DNA of 64,000 nucleotides. Source: Chaenocephalus aceratus. Lineage: Eukaryota; Chordata; Actinopteri; Perciformes; Channichthyidae. The stretch spans positions 27,124,025 to 27,188,024 of the forward strand of contig CM043785.1 of assembly GCA_023974075.1 (NCBI GenBank), given 5' to 3'. Below, in pieces: positions 42,281 to 51,434 of the stretch. The stretch's first letter is position 1. The number at the start of each line of letters is the position of its first letter. The notes beneath the pieces were generated by a model. That model had not been told where the DNA came from. It worked only from the letters and a program-made list of their open reading frames with translations, and did not search any database. The translations under genes were made by a program, and so were the position numbers.

Positions 42281-42413
42281 CAGTGGCGGACTGGCCATCG
42301 GGACGTTCGGGACGATTCCCATTGGGCCGGTACCGAAGTGGGCCGCCCGTTGACAGTTTACGTGGGCTGGGCTGGGTGCGAGTCCCGGGCTGATTTTTAG
42401 TCCCAGTCCGCCC
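42281..42413. mobile_element. Small hAT-like MITE
   Basis: It starts CAGTGGCGGACTGGCCATCG. It ends GTCCCAGTCCGCCC, which is an inverted copy of the CGGACTGG core. Size and ends suggest a short hAT-type MITE. I see no clear 8-bp duplication. Confidence 0.45.
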
Positions 42414-42839
42414 ATGATTTATAGCTGTTCAATTAAGGTAAACACAGTGTAGGCGGTGCGTAAAAGCTCTTTGAGCGCTGGTTCTGCTCTTCTCTGAGTT
42501 ACACCTCCCGCTGCCTCCTGGAGTGACCACACACCCCTGGCCGAAATGTCCTTAAAGTGAAGTCTAAGTACGATATATATCTCAAATAATGTATGCACTG
42601 TCATTTCCCCACGTAAACATAACAGTCTGCAATGACATGGTTGTCTCGTGTTCCACTTCCTCCTTGGTGCATCGGTAACTTTCTCAAAAAAAATTAAAAA
42701 TAAAGTCAGGATAACGGATTCGTTTCTCGTGCGCACGAGATACTAACCCGTTATCCTGACTTTTTTTTTTCTCCCTCTGTTTTTTTTCTTTTTTTCTTCA
42801 TGTCCCTTTAGGGGCTCCGTAGTATACAGTTGGGCCGAG

Positions 42840-43016
42840 TGTTATGTATGTGTCACATCAGTTGTGACTGTGCCTTTAAGATGGCACCGGGAGTTTTGGG
42901 ATGTGTGAACCGGATACAGTTGTGTTGTTGTGGTGTTGTCATGGAAGCGTATGCAACAACGTGTTCAATAAACAGTCAACCTAAATGTCGTAGTCCATAG
43001 TCTTACATATACAACA
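42840..43016 (+). repeat. 5' LTR of the Gypsy element
   Basis: This 177-bp LTR contains AATAAA at about 42969-42974 near its end, the likely polyadenylation signal. No clear TATA box is visible. It is identical to the 3' copy. Confidence 0.97.
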
Positions 43017-43017
43017 T

Positions 43018-43035
43018 TGGCGACGAGGATTATGG
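43018..43035 (+). other. Candidate primer-binding site
   Basis: Immediately after the 5' LTR the sequence TGGCGACGAGGAT begins with TGG, as required to pair with the CCA end of a tRNA primer. The tRNA was not identified. It overlaps the Gag start codon at 43032. Confidence 0.6.
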
Positions 43036-43415
43036 ATTCTCTACTATCACCTCTCTCCCCGTTCCTCGCACTGCCGGGCGAACCGCCGATTCCGTGGGTT
43101 CGCTGGCTTGAGTCCTTCGAAACGTTCATAGTAGCCGCGGGGCTAGCTGAAGCTAACGACGACAGGAAGAAAGCCCTGCTGATACACTCACTGGGCAGCG
43201 AGGGACAGCGGATTTTTCGGACTCTCGGACTCGCTCCGAAATATGCGGACTGTGTTACACTGCTCACTGGACACTTTGCTGCCCCACAAAATGTTATGCT
43301 CCGGCGGATTGTTTTTCGGCAACGCCGGCAACAGGCGGGTGAGTCCGTCCACCATTACGTGGCTGATCTGAGGGGACTAGCCTCTGTAAATTCGGGGCGC
43401 TGGAGGATGAACTAA
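43032..43415 (+). pseudogene. Gypsy Gag N-terminal part, cut by one frameshift
   Basis: The ATG at 43032 opens a frame with a Gag capsid-type segment (PWVRWLESFETFIVAAGL, then ALLIHSLGSEGQRIF). The frame runs off near 43383-43388 and stops at 43413-43415. The downstream Gag-Pol frame is open from 43388 upstream of its first ATG, so the two frames join across a net change of one base. Position inside capsid, not at the Gag-Pol border, argues against a programmed shift and for a mutation or a sequencing error. The protein would form the retrotransposon particle in the cytoplasm. Confidence 0.85.
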
Positions 43416-43471
43416 TACGGGATCAGCTGGCTGAGCACACTAACAGCCCGACTCTCAGAGAAAAGCTGCTA

Positions 43472-46400
43472 ATGATGACAGACAAGCTCACTTTAACAAG
43501 AGCAGTGGAGGTAGCTTTCCAGCTTGAGTCAGCAGCAGCCTTAGCATCCCAGCTAGCTCCCTCCTCCGGTTCTTTTCCCCACAGACCCATGCTACTAACT
43601 CAAACGGTGGCGCTACCCATGGAGCCTCACGGGGAGGTTTTCCCTGAGGACAACTTTGATGTGAACTTTGCAGCACGCCAGGGTACGGCAGCACGCCAGG
43701 GTACGGCAGCACGCCGGCCCTGTGATAATTGTGGCTCATCATCGCACCAGAGTCGAGCTCCGAACTGCCCTGCCAAGGGACAGAGGTGTCAACGCTGTGG
43801 CAGACAGAACCATTTTGCACGGGTCTGTCGCTCTGTTCCTGCAGCCGACGGCCCACCTCCACGTACGCCTGGGCCACACGCACCGACGACCATCCACTCC
43901 GTGGGCGCCATCTCCCGACGGCTAAAGTGCTGCACGGTGGAGCTGGATGGGGTCTGCCTCCCGCTGCTGCTGGATACGGGGGCCTCCAAGTCCCTCCTGA
44001 ATGTTTCCACGGTCCGGCGTCTCTTTCCGCTCCGAACAATCACCGCCGACGCCGAGGATTTGTACGGGTATGGACACTCTAAAATTGGAATGGCGGGCAC
44101 AATCACCTTGGCTGTGCGTTACGGGACTAAGACTCTCCCCGCATTCACCTTTCAAGTGTCTCACCAGGGGGCCAACCTCATGGGTTTTGATTTGTTTTGT
44201 GAGTTGGGTTTCACCCTTGTGGACAATTCTGGGGCCGCTATCTTGTCTGTTGGCTCGCCGTGGCATCAGCGCTGGCCTGCCCTGTTCAGTGGTTTGGGCT
44301 GCCTCACCGCCTTTGACCACCAGCCCCTCCTCAAGCCTGAGGTACACCCTGTGATTCAGCCCATACGCCGCCTGCCTCTCGCCCTGCGCGACGACGTCAC
44401 CGCCGAGCTGCAAAAACTCTTGGACGCGGGCATCATCGAACGCATTGATGCTTCCCCGTGGATTTCAAACCTGGTGGTGGTGAAGAAGAAGTCAGGGGGC
44501 CTGCGCCCGTGCATCGACCTCAGGCCGGTGAACAAGGCCGTGATACCCGACAGGTATCCGCTGCCCACAGTGGAGGAGCTAGCCGCACAATTCTACGGCT
44601 CTTCCATGTTCACGAAACTAGACCTTCGTCAAGGCTACCTGCAGGTTCCGCTGCACCCTGACAGCCGCAGCCTTACAGCTTTCGTGACTCATGTCGGAGT
44701 GTTTCGCTACACCCGCATGCCTTTTGGCCTCAGCTCGGCCCCCAGCTGTTTTCAAAAAATCATGTCCACCATCTTCGCCGGCATCCCGGGCGTGGTCGTC
44801 TTCCTGGACGACATAGTGGTTCATGGTGCTACACCAGCCGTTCATGACGAACGCCTGGCGAGGGTGCTGGACGTCCTCGCCAGTCACAACCTCACACTCA
44901 ATGGGGAAAAGTGCACCTTCGCTGTTCCAGCCATCGAGTTTGTGGGGTTCCGCCTGACCGCCGACGGCCTCAGCCCGTTACACTCCAACGTAGAGGCGGT
45001 GCTGCGCCTGCCTGAGCCGTCCTGTCCGGCTCAGATCTCTTCGTTTCTGGGGATGACGGCCTACTACCTGCGCTTCCTTCCTCAGTACTCCTCGACCACC
45101 TCCCCACTACGTGAACTCCTGAAACAGGACGCAGTCTGGGAGTGGACCCCGGCCTGCTCTGCCGCTATTCGCCAGCTCAAGACGCAGCTCACCTCAACGC
45201 CGGTGCTCGCATTCTTTGACCTGAAGAGCCCCACGTTCGTGACCTGTGACGCGTCCAATACGGCAATAGGGGCGGTGCTATCCCAGATCCAGGGGGGCAC
45301 AGAACGCCCGGTGGCGTTCGCCTCTCGGTCCCTCAACTCGGCCGAACAGAAATACTCAGTGGGGGAGCGGGAGGCGCTGGCCTGCGTCTGGGCGTGCGAG
45401 CGGTGGCACATGTACGTGTATGGGCGGCATTTTACGTTGCGTACTGACCATCAGGCTCTTACAGCCCTGCTTGCTACATCGGGGTCGGGGCACAAACCGC
45501 TGAGGATCTACCGCTGGTCAGAGAGACTCCTGCCGTATGACTTCACCACAGTGTTTACTCCCGGCAGGGAGAATGTGGTGGCTGACCTGCTCTCCCGCGC
45601 CACCCCCACCCCAGCGCCCGGCGAGGGCCCGGACGCAACAGAGTCAGAGCTCATACTCATGCTCCACGCCCCGCTTCAGGCCGCGGTTTCCCTGGATGAC
45701 CTTCGGCTCGCGTCGGAGGAGGACCCCACGCTCTCCCTGCTCCGCACTTACATCCGGGAGGGATGGCCTGCGAAGTTCCCGGAGGAGCTGGCGTCTTTTC
45801 ATCGGGTCAAGGACGAGCTGACCTGCTGGAATGGTGTCTGCGTGGCTCGGGGCCTCCGCACGTTTGTTCCCATCGACCTCAGGGCCCGCGTATTGTCTAT
45901 GGCGCACGAGGGCCACCTGGGTATCGTGAAGGTAAAACAGCGCTGCAGGGATTTGGTGTGGTGGCCGGGCATAGATCGAGATATAGAGACAATGGTGAAG
46001 GAGTGCACGGCCTGCCTGGTCAGTGGCAAAACTGGCCCGCCACTCCCACCGCCCCTGCAGCCCTTGCAGTGGCCACACGCGCCTTGGGAGCACATGCAGC
46101 TGGACATCTGTGGGGAGCTGCATGGCGTCCCGCACCACCAACGCTTCCTCCTGGTGGCCTACGACCTCCATTCGAAATGGCCAGAGGTGGTCGCCACAGG
46201 GTCCGTAACGGCTCGGGTGGTCACAGACTTCCTCTCTTCTCTGTTTGCTCGGTGGGGCAGTCCTAACGCCATCACTACGGATAACGGCCCACAATTTGTC
46301 TCCTCTGAGTTCGCCACCTTTGTGGAAGAGAGGGGGATTAAACACATCCGTACAGCTTTCTACCATCCGCAAGCAAATGGGGGGGTGGAAAGGTTCAACC

Positions 46401-47029
46401 AAACCCTAAAGAACGGGATCAGAGCACACCTGGCAGATGGTCTTCCATTCTCAGCCGCGCTGCTTCGCACCTTGCTTCACTACCGGGCGACGCCGCATTC
46501 AACTACCGGCAGCTCCCCAGCCCTCTTGATGATGGGCCGTGAGCTGCAGCTCCCTTTGGATCGGCTACAGGCCCCGGCGGCCGTCACGCCAACAGCCACA
46601 CCCTGCCAGAGTGCCAGGGTTGCAGAGGCTCAGCGTCGCATGAAGCAGCGGTTCGACAAGAGACGGAGGGTGAGAGCACCTTCCTTCACAGTGGGAGACT
46701 GGGTCAGGATTCACCGTCCTAACCGGGACCACAAGCTGCTATCCTTCTGGATGGCGCCGATGAAGGTCACCGCTCAACTGGGGTCAGCCACCTTTCGTTT
46801 GGCCGACGGATCACGGTGGCATGCAAGCCGGCTTCGGAAGGTGGCACCGCCCCCCATCGTGGACCCAGGGCCCAGGGAGGACGGGGACTTTGTTTTTCCT
46901 GATGAGCAGTTGCAGGATCCAGCCGGGTTCCCACCTGAGCCGGTTGAGCCAGTGGTTCGTTTTGAAGCTCATCCGGCCCGTGTCCGGGTCAGACCAAGAT
47001 ACTTGGAGGACTATATTGTGAGCTTGTGA
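43472..47029 (+). CDS. Gypsy Gag-Pol: zinc knuckles, protease, RT, RNase H, integrase
   Basis: This is 1185 residues from the ATG at 43472; the open frame extends back to about 43388. Two zinc knuckles lie at residues 84-99 (CX2CX4HX6C) and 106-119 (CX2CX4HX4C). The protease has LLLDTGAS with Asp168. Reverse transcriptase spans about 290-470, with LRPCIDLRPVN and catalytic FLDDI (Asp446, Asp447). RNase H has Asp593, Glu632/634 and Asp659. Integrase has the HHCC finger His812, His815, Cys845, Cys848 and a DDE triad Asp878, Asp937, Glu973 with exact D35E spacing. A GPY/F-like end follows; no chromodomain or envelope. All catalytic residues are present. The product would process itself, reverse transcribe the RNA and integrate it. 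Confidence 0.96.
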   Translation: MMTDKLTLTRAVEVAFQLESAAALASQLAPSSGSFPHRPMLLTQTVALPMEPHGEVFPEDNFDVNFAARQGTAARQGTAARRPCDNCGSSSHQSRAPNCPAKGQRCQRCGRQNHFARVCRSVPAADGPPPRTPGPHAPTTIHSVGAISRRLKCCTVELDGVCLPLLLDTGASKSLLNVSTVRRLFPLRTITADAEDLYGYGHSKIGMAGTITLAVRYGTKTLPAFTFQVSHQGANLMGFDLFCELGFTLVDNSGAAILSVGSPWHQRWPALFSGLGCLTAFDHQPLLKPEVHPVIQPIRRLPLALRDDVTAELQKLLDAGIIERIDASPWISNLVVVKKKSGGLRPCIDLRPVNKAVIPDRYPLPTVEELAAQFYGSSMFTKLDLRQGYLQVPLHPDSRSLTAFVTHVGVFRYTRMPFGLSSAPSCFQKIMSTIFAGIPGVVVFLDDIVVHGATPAVHDERLARVLDVLASHNLTLNGEKCTFAVPAIEFVGFRLTADGLSPLHSNVEAVLRLPEPSCPAQISSFLGMTAYYLRFLPQYSSTTSPLRELLKQDAVWEWTPACSAAIRQLKTQLTSTPVLAFFDLKSPTFVTCDASNTAIGAVLSQIQGGTERPVAFASRSLNSAEQKYSVGEREALACVWACERWHMYVYGRHFTLRTDHQALTALLATSGSGHKPLRIYRWSERLLPYDFTTVFTPGRENVVADLLSRATPTPAPGEGPDATESELILMLHAPLQAAVSLDDLRLASEEDPTLSLLRTYIREGWPAKFPEELASFHRVKDELTCWNGVCVARGLRTFVPIDLRARVLSMAHEGHLGIVKVKQRCRDLVWWPGIDRDIETMVKECTACLVSGKTGPPLPPPLQPLQWPHAPWEHMQLDICGELHGVPHHQRFLLVAYDLHSKWPEVVATGSVTARVVTDFLSSLFARWGSPNAITTDNGPQFVSSEFATFVEERGIKHIRTAFYHPQANGGVERFNQTLKNGIRAHLADGLPFSAALLRTLLHYRATPHSTTGSSPALLMMGRELQLPLDRLQAPAAVTPTATPCQSARVAEAQRRMKQRFDKRRRVRAPSFTVGDWVRIHRPNRDHKLLSFWMAPMKVTAQLGSATFRLADGSRWHASRLRKVAPPPIVDPGPREDGDFVFPDEQLQDPAGFPPEPVEPVVRFEAHPARVRVRPRYLEDYIVSL
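43673..43715 (+). repeat. 18-bp tandem duplication within Gag
   Basis: The unit GCACGCCAGGGTACGGCA occurs twice and begins a third time, encoding the repeated Ala-Arg-Gln-Gly-Thr-Ala before the zinc knuckles. A multiple of three keeps the frame. Confidence 0.9.
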
Positions 47030-47151
47030 CTCTCGGGTAATGTTCAGAGCATAGTCTGTTGCGTGGCAGAATAATCCACATGGCTATGCTGGTGACTGGC
47101 AGTCTACCCAGTTCATCTAGAGTAGATAGCTAAAAGTTAATTGGGTTCCTT

Positions 47152-47166
47152 GTGGGGAGGGGTAAA
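47152..47166 (+). other. Polypurine tract of the Gypsy element
   Basis: The G-rich run GGGGAGGGGTAAA directly precedes the 3' LTR, where it would prime plus-strand DNA synthesis. Confidence 0.85.
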
Positions 47167-47343
47167 TGTTATGTATGTGTCACATCAGTTGTGACTGTGC
47201 CTTTAAGATGGCACCGGGAGTTTTGGGATGTGTGAACCGGATACAGTTGTGTTGTTGTGGTGTTGTCATGGAAGCGTATGCAACAACGTGTTCAATAAAC
47301 AGTCAACCTAAATGTCGTAGTCCATAGTCTTACATATACAACA
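47167..47343 (+). repeat. 3' LTR of the Gypsy element
   Basis: It is 177 bp and identical by reading to 42840-43016. The flanking CCGAG follows at 47344. Confidence 0.97.
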
Positions 47344-48075
47344 CCGAGCAGTTTGCTTTTCGAACTGGGACAAGAAAAACAGCGGAGAAGTAATGGGGCA
47401 GAAACCCTCCTTTTTACGCAACGGTCCAGACATAGACATCAAACGGCGACACATATTCAGTTGCCAGTTACTTTGTCATCATTAGGGCAGAGATATCTAG
47501 ATCCTTTCCAAGGTTTGACATAATGAATTGTGCTACTTTTAAAGCAAGGAGCGATGTTTTCAAATCTGTAATCAAAAAGCTCCTCAAAAACGCAAGCAGT
47601 TCCTACCGTTGGCTTTTCAAACTGACAAGACAAGAGACGCCCTAACTGTTTTTAAAATGTAACAGTTTGAAAAGCAAGCAAACTGTCTGATTGTCTTTAG
47701 TTTTCCGCTGTCGTGTGATAGCAACATGGAGGATTTTAACATTAATTTTAATATATTTGGAGAGCACAGTAATTTGGAGGAATGATTAGTGGCTGATGAG
47801 TCCCCCAGTGAAGAAAAGAAAAAGACAAGAGGGACAAGAAAACAGCGGAGAAGTAACGGGCAGAAACCCTCCTTTTTACGCAGCAGTCCAGACATAGACA
47901 TCAAACGGCAACACATATTCAGTGTGCAGTTACTTTGGCATTAAGGCAGGGATATCTAGATACTTTCCAAGGTTTGACATAATGAATTGTGCTACTTTTA
48001 AAGCAAGCAGCGATGTTTTCAAATCTGTAGTCAAAAAGCTCCTCAAAAACTCTATCGAAGCAGTTCCTGCCGTTG
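47344..48075. repeat. Repeat unit A, second and third copies
   Basis: 47344-47600 continues the repeat-A copy interrupted by the Gypsy element. 47829-48075 is another direct copy with nearly the same sequence (CGGAGAAGTAACGGGCAGAA, then AGGTTTGACATAATGAATTG). The tandem arrangement could come from internal duplication or from two ends of one larger transposon. Confidence 0.8.
47726..47840 (+). pseudogene. Paralogue of the repeat-A N-terminal protein fragment
   Basis: The frame starts MEDFNINFNIFGEHSNLEE, meets an in-frame TGA at 47783-47785, and continues in the same frame with an acidic then basic segment like that at 39368. Its position between two copies of repeat A links the frame to this transposon family. 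No catalytic domain remains. Confidence 0.4.
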
Positions 48076-48289
48076 CTACGTTAGTTCTTCAAACGGTAAC
48101 AATGGACTATTGTTCTTAGCGGATGCATGTCAATTTAAATCAATACAACTATTTTTTAAATCAATAAAATCATTTTCTAAATCCATAAAAAGCATTTCAA
48201 TTAATATTGGGAGTCATAATGTTACTTTTGTTGAGAATGTGGCCATGTAATAAGCGGGATAATGTGCTGCGACTTGGTCATTATGGGGA

Positions 48290-48590
48290 AAAGAACACCG
48301 ACAGGCTGATCAGGAGCCCGATGCGAAGCGGAGGGATCTAAATCAGCATGCACATTATCCCTTACATAGAGCCCTGATGAGAAGACGTTTGGACAAACTG
48401 GAAGAACTGCCACCGAAACTGAATACGTGACATGAATCATAAATATATCAGCAATTAAACAACATATTCAATTTCTCTTCACAATACGTCTCCTTGCAGT
48501 ATCAATAGTAATTCGGCTGACTTTTATATTTGATCCAATTGGAAGATAGGCTATATTTACACCATAACGTTGCACAGCTGATATACTGTA
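48290..48590. repeat. Dispersed repeat, inverted copy of 61965-62200
   Basis: Shared words in opposite orientation include GAGCCCTGATGAGAAGAC and the segment around ATATTTGATCCAATTGG. It is a noncoding repeat; the family was not recognised. Confidence 0.75.
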
Positions 48591-49285
48591 CAGGGACTTG
48601 TAGTTTTTAAAGATATTACTGATTTTCTTTGAATATAAGAATATAAATACTGAGTTGAGAGAATAGTCAGGGGTTTTGGGTGATGGGAGACACATATTTG
48701 GAATCAGAATTTCAATAGCTTACCATTAAATGATGGATATACCTTTCTGTCTGCAAATCAGATATTAACGTGTTGAAGTAAAACATGTGAAATAATAGCA
48801 ATATCCTGTAAAATGATGTGAAAACATGAATAAAACTACACATCTTCAGATGTTATACATACGTGTCCTACACTAATAATAAAAAGTTATTATGGCATTG
48901 TATGCTGTGTGTATTATTTCACAAAAAAGTTAATAGTAATATTATGTTTGATATTATGTGTTATTAACTAGACCACTGGGTCATGTTAACACCAGCTTTT
49001 CTGTCGGTTTGGTGTTACAAATATCAAAAAAATATGTGTGGATAACAAAATACATCTGTCATAAACTAAACTGGAAACTTATACTGGAAAGTATAATTTA
49101 TTGTGTTAACACTTTAAACTTGACAGTTTTTTTAACCCGTGTGTTTTTAACCCGCTAGTGGTTAAAGCACGTTATTGAATTTTGTTGAATAATGTTACAG
49201 TATATTTGATTAAAAAATATTAAGAATACATACAACATAGGGGGAAAGTAGAAGGTCAATGATAGAAATATAGAATAGAAAAAAT
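48591..49285. repeat. AT-rich DNA with a short dispersed repeat
   Basis: 49031-49078 matches 38498-38545 directly. The rest is AT-rich and unassigned. Confidence 0.5.
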
Positions 49286-49289
49286 CAAG

Positions 49290-49560
49290 AAGATACTGTA
49301 AGTCTTTTATTAGACGCTTTTATCCAAAGCGACTTACATACATTCAGTACTGTGGACAATCCCCACAGGAGCAATTTGGGGTGTGTCTTTCCCAGGGACA
49401 CAACGACATGCTGACTGCAGTGGTATTCGAACTTGAACATCTTGAAATCTTGAAAGGGATGTGCAAAATAGCCATTATATACAGTCTTTAATGAACTATT
49501 AGTAGAGAATAACAAGTAATGAATATACTTTATAGGGATCTGCAGATAAATGTTTAGTCT
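49290..49560. repeat. SINE-like / dispersed repeat segment
   Basis: 49310-49420 contains TTTTATCCAAAGCGACTTAC, a motif of a very widespread fish repeat whose class I cannot name with certainty. 49435-49545 (CTTGAAATCTTGAAAGGGAT onward) is repeated directly at about 61811-61910. Confidence 0.6.
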
Positions 49561-50660
49561 TTTCAAGCACAAACTATCAAATATCTCGCCTGATTCTTGG
49601 CACTTGACGGGTGGGGAGGGGTTGGACTTGACAGAGCTTGAGGACTAATCACAGGGTTTGTAAAGCAAGGTGGATGTTGTAGTCCCAAACGATAGCTGAG
49701 GATTATGGGTAGTGTAGTGTCTTGGGCCATCTTAAACTCCGAAAAAACTATTTGTTTCTCCGAATCGAAGGGGAAAAACACAAAAGCATTGTACACAATT
49801 TAAACCAATCAATGTTGTGTAATTAACAAGGATAATCTGGTGTTTTTAATTGATGAGTACTGCAGATATCACTGTAAAATAATTTGACAATGAGGGGAAT
49901 ACTTCCGGTTTTACTATGAAAACTTCGAGACCGGAAATACTGTTTTCACCCCAAGCTGTTGCCTGGCAACGCAATTATGTTGATAGTTATGGCTGATAAG
50001 GCTTATCACTTATTGGCTTATTACTTATTACTGTTTTTATATTTTAAACCCCAAACCGATGGAAAAACCCAACAGCAACGAAAAGACATTCATAACATGA
50101 CCCCGCACCCTAGTTAATAGACAAAATAATTTCATACATAATATTGTTAACGACTTTATTTTGAAATTCAGTTCCTGACGGACGGCAAAAAAGCCAGAAA
50201 TTATAGAATTAAACAAATATATAAAAACAAGGATTAATTGTGTTATTTTTGAGTAAATAACAGTCTATTATTTATAAAAGAATAACAAATAAGAAGGAAA
50301 AAAAGATTTAAAAAATACATATTTCAGTATTCTGAGCCCCATTTATTTTCCTCACGGACGGCAAAAAAAGTCCGATATTATAGAATTTAAAATAAAAACA
50401 ATAATCGTGGCTTGATATTGAGTAAGAACATGTTTTTATGAACCCCACAGCTTCCGGTCTTCCATGACCCGACCGGACAAAAAGACGTGGTGCAGGCACG
50501 AAACATACTACCAATAAAAGATTTAAAAAAATACATTGCTTTTAAAATAGTTCTGTGTGACACGACAAAAAGGGGAAAATTGTGTTGGTGAGCACGAATC
50601 AATAGATTACATTTCGTGACTATAACACGAAATGCCGTGAGACTGGGTTGGTCTGTCAGC
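49561..50660. repeat. Right part of a repeat ending in GAGACTGGGTTGG
   Basis: 49949-50007 matches 38341-38399 inverted. The segment ends near 50655 with GTGAGACTGGGTTGG, the same terminus as the long-TIR element at 59727-62897. Inside are three related AT-rich subsegments around GACGGCAAAAAA. A matching left terminus of this copy was not found. Confidence 0.5.
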
Positions 50661-51384
50661 TGAACACAGAGAGTGTACACTGATGTAAGCCTGTCGCTAA
50701 TAGCAAAAAAGCTAACGGAGCATTACTGTGATTAGTACAGTTACTGTTTTGTATTTACTGAATCCCTTACAACAACAAAACAAGTTTACTTTAACTTGGT
50801 AGCAAGAAATGTATCACTCACTGTCCAACATTCGTGCGGAAATAGTTTAGGGAAAGGCAACAACAACCATACCAGCATGTGAACCAGAGACCATGATTTA
50901 ATATACATTATAAGCTCACTCTGCCGGTTCAAGATGAGATTTATATTCACCAGCACCTCTGGATAGACTCCAAGCATGGAAACAGATCATCTTCTGTTCA
51001 GCTAACAACCTTGTTCACTTAAAGTGGGTGTCTGAGTGCTGTATAATCAGTTTCTCCAGGGAATTTTTGTAATTGCAAGATATTTAACAAAATCCCCTTC
51101 TTTCTTCCAAGGGTTTGAAATTTGAACCAGTCCCTACTATTGTACCTTATAAACACTCCTAACTCCTTTGAATTATTCTAAAATGGTGACATTGTGTCAG
51201 AACAATCAAACCAAAGAGGTCTGCTGAACATTTAAAAATAATTAGCATTTTAACAGAAATGGGGAAAAAGAGCAGTCTCATTGAACAGTTCCGCAGAAAA
51301 GCAACCAGGAAAAAGAGACAGCAGAGACAGAGAGGATTGGTACTTTACAACAACAAAATAATAGTAATTGCCTTGATACTACAC

Positions 51385-51434
<50 letters not shown>

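Larger units (their letters stand above)
41795..42831. repeat. Large inverted repeat, about 290-300-bp arms around a 446-bp spacer
   Basis: The left arm 41795-42084 and the right arm 42531-42831 are reverse complements with a few mismatches and A-run length changes. The same peptide (MRTRNESVILTLF, then CHCRLLCLRGEMTVHTLFEIY) can be read outward-in from both. Each arm contains its own near-palindrome, GTCAGGATAACGG...CCGTTATCCTGAC, around a perfect 14-bp CTCGTGCGCACGAG core (41860-41915 and 42705-42760). The spacer has a CA tract and a small hAT-like element. It is a fold-back type structure. Confidence 0.9.
42840..47343 (+). mobile_element. Near-intact Ty3/Gypsy LTR retrotransposon, mag-like
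   Basis: Two 177-bp LTRs are identical by eye, begin TGTTATGTATG and end CATATACAACA. A perfect 5-bp duplication CCGAG flanks the element (42835-42839 and 47344-47348). The order Gag, two zinc knuckles, protease, reverse transcriptase, RNase H, integrase in one long frame with no envelope is Ty3/Gypsy. Two CCHC knuckles and a short element suggest the mag lineage (to which the fish element Jule belongs), recalled rather than searched. Identical LTRs mean very recent insertion. It interrupts a copy of repeat A right beside the large inverted repeat. Only one frame break in Gag was found. Confidence 0.96.

Noticed and set aside
43488..46402. Several long frames on the minus strand and in other + frames inside the Gypsy element
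   Set aside because: They are shadows of the Gag-Pol frame; none has a recognisable motif.
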